DNA from: Methylaequor sp002691245
GTDB taxonomy: Bacteria > Pseudomonadota > Alphaproteobacteria > Methylaequorales > Methylaequoraceae
Length of the DNA stretch: 16,921 nt
Direction: 5' to 3'
NCBI GenBank assembly: GCA_002691245.1
Contig: NZHH01000050.1
Location: 1 to 16,921 of the forward strand
The notes under the pieces were generated by a model. It searched no databases and was not told where the DNA came from. It saw only the letters and a list, made by a program, of their open reading frames with translations. Position numbers and translations under genes: made by a program. This document shows positions 14,692 through 16,921 of the stretch, in pieces (positions within the stretch are counted from its first letter, which is position 1; each line of letters starts with the position of its first letter).

Positions 14692-15444
14692 TTATTATAG
14701 TAAATTTTGTTTTTGATATTTTTGGTCTATTGATATATTTAGCTCCTTTAAAAAATAGTTTCAAGGCTTGAATATATATTCCTAAGGTAACTTTAATATT
14801 TTGAATAGAAATATTAAAAAATGTCCTCATGAGGTTTACTTCATTCATATCTTCTGATTTTCCCTGATAAGAGGCCTCAAAAACCTTTTTTTTTTTATGA
14901 TATATTTTATGTATAAGTAAATATTCTTTTCGTCAATTCTAAAAGAAATATCATAAAAACCTTTTACTTCAAAAAAAGGAGAAACATAAAAACCTTTATC
15001 AAAAATAAAATTAGTTTGGCCTTTTTTTATCTTTGAGAAATATAGATGTCTTTCATTGAAAGTATTATTCACCTCAAGGATAACTCCAGATGGAATTTCT
15101 CTTTTATTATAAAGAATAAAGATCGAAATGGGATTAAAACTATAGTTTAAAATTCTTGGAAGACAAAAAACTTTTATTTTGAAAAAATCTCCTTTAATTC
15201 TTCTTAGTTTTTTCTGAAAAAAATTCTCAATGACTCCTCTTTTCTCAATTTGACCGTGATCATTGTCAAAGAAAGAAAAAATACTGATTTTGTTTCTTTT
15301 AAATAGAAAATATTCTCTGAAATCATTTAATCTAAACCAAAAGTAGGATATTTTATAGCTGAAACTATGATGAAATGGGGAAAATCTAGTGTGTTTAACT
15401 ACTCCACTATATATTTTATTTTTTACATAATTAATTTTATTCAT
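14678..15444 (-). CDS. DUF1365 family protein, interrupted by an apparent -1 frameshift in an A11 run
   Basis: The first 186 or so codons read as DUF1365: IYSGVVKHTRFSPFHHSFSY at the start, DNDHGQ, LPRILNYSFNPISIFILY, EVNNTFNERHLYF and DKGFYVSPFFEV. The frame then meets an A11 run (14886-14896 on the plus strand) and stops at 14845, giving only 199 aa. In the next frame the expected C-terminus continues at once: KVFEASYQGKSED, then GIYIQALKLFFKGAKYIN, matching the family's ihwqAlkLwlKG end, to a TAG at 14678. One extra A restores a 255-aa protein, the usual length, whose end overlaps the CFA-like start by 14 bp. This could be a sequencing error, a real mutation, or polymerase slippage. DUF1365 (RSP_1090-like) is required with its flavoprotein neighbour for full RpoE activity in R. 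sphaeroides; its chemistry is unknown. The start overlaps the flavoprotein stop as ATGA. Confidence 0.85.
14886..14896. repeat. Homopolymer T11 (A11 in the DUF1365 mRNA), site of the frameshift
   Basis: Eleven T on the plus strand. On the coding strand the run reads AT-A11-GG, and twelve A would keep the DUF1365 frame open through to the CFA-like gene. Runs of this length are prone to sequencing errors, replication slippage and transcriptional slippage. Confidence 0.9.
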
Positions 15445-16688
15445 TTATTTTTTTTAAGAATTTGAGTCACAACATCTAAACCAGATTTAATTCCGTCCTC
15501 ATGAAAACCATAGCCAAGGTAAGCACCGCAATACCAGATGTTGTTTTTTCCTTGAATTTTTCTTATTTTTTTCTGAGTTTTAAATGTTTTTAGACTATAT
15601 ATGGGGTGATCATATATTATTCTTTTTATTGTTTTATTTTTTGATGGTTTCATATACGGATTTAAAGTTACAAATATATTTTTATTTGTATCAAGATTTT
15701 GAAGCTTATTCATCCAGTAAGTTACTGATAATTTATTACTATTCTCACCTTCTAAATAATTCCAACTAGCCCAAACTTTTTTTAATCTAGGCATCAAGCT
15801 TTCGTCAGTATGTAAAAATACTTCATTTGTTGTATACTTTATATCTTCAAAAACCTTAATATTATTTAAGTTTTGAATTTTATTTACTTGTTTAACTTGA
15901 TCTGAATGAACAGCAATAATTACATGATCATATTTTTTTTCTTTTTTATTAACCTTTAATATTAATTTACCGTTTTTAAATCTGTCAATTTTTATATCAA
16001 TATTCTTTGAAGCAATAATATTTTTTTTTTCTATGATTTTTTTAACATAAGTTTGACTACCATTAAAGACAGTACGCCACTTAGGCCTATTTATTATATT
16101 TAAAAGACCATGATTAGAAAAAAAATTAACGAATTGTTCAAAAGGGTATTTTTTTATTTCATTTAATGATGATGACCAAATACTTGAGGCCATAGGATAG
16201 ATATGTTTATATTTAAAAAAATCTGAATAATTTTTAATAGTTAGATAATCATCTATAGTACAATTATTATAATTCCTGATGTCATATTCAACATTTTTGT
16301 AAAATTTAATTATCTCCATCAACATTTTTAGGTATCTAAAATTGAAAATATTTTTTTTCTGGGCAAACATACTTCCTAAAGATGAACCAGAATATTCTAA
16401 TGCTCTATTTTCAAGAGAAGCTGAAAATGACATTTCACTTTCATAAGTCCTAACACCGAGTTCGTTAAATAGATTGCAAAGATTTGGATAGTTAATATGG
16501 TTAAAAACTATGAAGCCAGTGTCAACGTAAAAAGATTTTTCTTCAAGCTTAACTTTTAAAGTATTTGCATGTCCACCATAATAATTATTCTTTTCAAATA
16601 GATGGATATTGTGATATTTTGAAAGTTTCCATGATGCTGACAGACCTGAAATACCACTACCAATAACTGCTATTTTTAATTTTCTCAC
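15441..16688 (-). CDS. NAD/FAD-binding amine-oxidase-like flavoprotein (COG2907)
   Basis: The 415-aa protein has an N-terminal Rossmann motif, AVIGSGISGLSASW (7-20), the second FAD element FEKNNYYGGHANT (31-43), and the C-terminal signature WYCGAYLGYGFHEDGIKSG (about 385-403), the hallmark of COG2907 proteins. They belong to the flavin amine oxidase/desaturase superfamily (PF01593-like). In R. sphaeroides the homologue RSP_1091 lies next to the DUF1365 gene RSP_1090 and both affect the singlet-oxygen response. A fatty-acid desaturase-like oxidation of methylated acyl chains is a plausible role, stated as inference. The start is GTG 16688, with no ribosome site; no nearby ATG keeps the Rossmann fold. 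It is the first gene of a five-gene operon and is coupled to DUF1365 by an ATGA overlap. Confidence 0.93.
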   Translation of the reverse strand: MRKLKIAVIGSGISGLSASWKLSKYHNIHLFEKNNYYGGHANTLKVKLEEKSFYVDTGFIVFNHINYPNLCNLFNELGVRTYESEMSFSASLENRALEYSGSSLGSMFAQKKNIFNFRYLKMLMEIIKFYKNVEYDIRNYNNCTIDDYLTIKNYSDFFKYKHIYPMASSIWSSSLNEIKKYPFEQFVNFFSNHGLLNIINRPKWRTVFNGSQTYVKKIIEKKNIIASKNIDIKIDRFKNGKLILKVNKKEKKYDHVIIAVHSDQVKQVNKIQNLNNIKVFEDIKYTTNEVFLHTDESLMPRLKKVWASWNYLEGENSNKLSVTYWMNKLQNLDTNKNIFVTLNPYMKPSKNKTIKRIIYDHPIYSLKTFKTQKKIRKIQGKNNIWYCGAYLGYGFHEDGIKSGLDVVTQILKKNK

Positions 16689-16730
16689 AAAATAATTTTA
16701 AGAATTTTTTAAAAGTAATAAACAGAAAAA

Positions 16731-16775
16731 ATCAATATATAGTTTGACATCGTTAAACAGTTACTATATATTGAT
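16731..16775. repeat. Perfect 13-bp inverted repeat framing a promoter (possible operator)
   Basis: ATCAATATATAGT (16731-16743) and ACTATATATTGAT (16763-16775) are exact reverse complements separated by 19 nt. The left arm ends directly before a TTGACA box and the right arm covers the TATATT box. The arm centres are 32 bp apart, close to three helical turns, so two protein dimers could sit on the same DNA face. The position is what one expects of a repressor operator. AT-rich chance similarity is possible, but a perfect 13-mer is unusual. Confidence 0.6.
16744..16772 (+). promoter_or_regulatory. Near-consensus sigma70-type promoter reading rightward
   Basis: TTGACA (16744-16749, perfect) is followed by a 17-nt spacer and TATATT (16767-16772, 5 of 6). 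This is the best promoter match in the window. Predicted transcription start is near 16779. No protein start follows, so it most likely drives the small RNA described next. The flavoprotein operon starts divergently at 16688, only about 90 bp from the expected RNA start. Confidence 0.65.
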
Positions 16776-16778
16776 ATT

Positions 16779-16902
16779 TGTGGCTAGTATTTCAATAACA
16801 AAATTTTGTGCAATAACATTCTCATCAACGTTTTTGTTATTACTAGTTTCAAGTCTATTTTAATTTCCTCCAGTAAAACCCTAGTTTTCTAGGGTTTTAT
16901 TG
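16779..16902 (+). ncRNA. Candidate small RNA gene (about 120 nt)
   Basis: The segment between a strong promoter and a strong terminator contains no meaningful reading frame but is structured. AATAACAAAA (16794-16803) pairs perfectly with TTTTGTTATT (16832-16841), and CTAGT (16784-16788) with ACTAG (16842-16846). Together they make a 15-bp stem with a 5-nt bulge and a 28-nt loop. An unpaired, U-rich linker of about 28 nt follows, containing UUUCCUCC (16864-16871), which could pair with GGAGG ribosome sites; then comes the terminator hairpin. Hairpin, single-stranded linker with an anti-Shine-Dalgarno motif, and terminator is a common layout for trans-acting regulatory RNAs, including CCUCC-motif stress RNAs of alphaproteobacteria. 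I do not recognise a named family. It could instead be a leader/attenuator of a gene beyond the window edge. Confidence 0.5.
16875..16902 (+). terminator. Intrinsic terminator, possibly bidirectional
   Basis: AAAACCCTAG (16875-16884), loop TTTT, CTAGGGTTTT (16889-16898) is a perfect 10-bp stem, followed by a U-rich tail (TTTTATTGTTT). The tail favours plus-strand use, ending the candidate small RNA. Being symmetric, it could also end a minus-strand gene entering from the right: one minus frame has a TAA at 16900-16898, right at the stem base. Confidence 0.8.
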
Positions 16903-16921
16903 TTTCCTAAAGATCGAGATC

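Noticed and set aside
14692..14844. A true non-coding gap between the DUF1365 and CFA-like genes.
   Set aside because: It encodes the missing DUF1365 C-terminus in the next frame without stops.
16689..16800. An RpoE-type (TGATCC-like) promoter upstream of the flavoprotein operon.
   Set aside because: I searched the upstream strand for a TGATC-type -35 with a spaced -10 and found no convincing match, so control by an ECF sigma factor is not shown by the sequence.
1..16921. CRISPR arrays, tRNA or rRNA genes, insertion sequences or prophage.
   Set aside because: I saw no regularly spaced repeats, cloverleaf-like segments, transposase, integrase or phage genes on either strand.

Overview
This is a compact, very AT-rich stretch of bacterial chromosome holding 19 protein genes. 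One is cut by the left edge and one carries an apparent frameshift. Gene content (an IalB-family envelope protein, YggT next to folD, a ChrR/RpoE-type lipid-stress gene set) and extreme compaction suggest a streamlined marine alphaproteobacterium. That assignment is inference; no rRNA or other strong marker is present. Scattered N bases indicate a consensus assembly, possibly of several co-occurring strains.

Left part (1-9066): a partial pabB-like gene is divergent from an FAD-dependent amine/amino-acid oxidoreductase. Next is a minus-strand pair: a large unfamiliar protein translationally coupled to a stand-alone cyclic-nucleotide-binding domain. A yggT-folD pair follows. It converges on, and overlaps, argG, which lies 6 nt behind an IalB-family gene. 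Two tandem, overlapping EamA-type transporters then meet a Tas-like aldo/keto reductase, with the two stop codons nested in one TTAA.

Right part (9066-16688): a Bax-inhibitor-1 family membrane protein ends in a strong terminator. After it, two operons converge. The plus-strand one is DUF6134, short-chain dehydrogenase and NTF2/SnoaL-like. The minus-strand one is flavoprotein (COG2907), DUF1365, CFA-synthase-like methyltransferase, GPH/MFS transporter and DUF3833 lipoprotein. Most of these families recur together in the singlet-oxygen (RpoE-ChrR) regulon of Rhodobacter and in related clusters of marine bacteria, where they are linked to unusual membrane fatty acids, including methylated furan fatty acids. 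The most likely joint role here is light- or oxygen-induced lipid modification. The DUF1365 gene is broken by one missing base in an A11 run; its missing C-terminus is readable in the next frame.

Right edge (16689-16921): there is no protein gene. It holds a near-consensus plus-strand promoter framed by a perfect 13-bp inverted repeat, and about 100 bp downstream a strong intrinsic terminator. Between them lies a long hairpin and an unpaired UCCUCC. This looks like a regulated small RNA gene and is the strongest candidate for something undescribed.

Convergent gene pairs overlap or abut at their 3' ends four times, with no terminators there. This is a striking economy of design.
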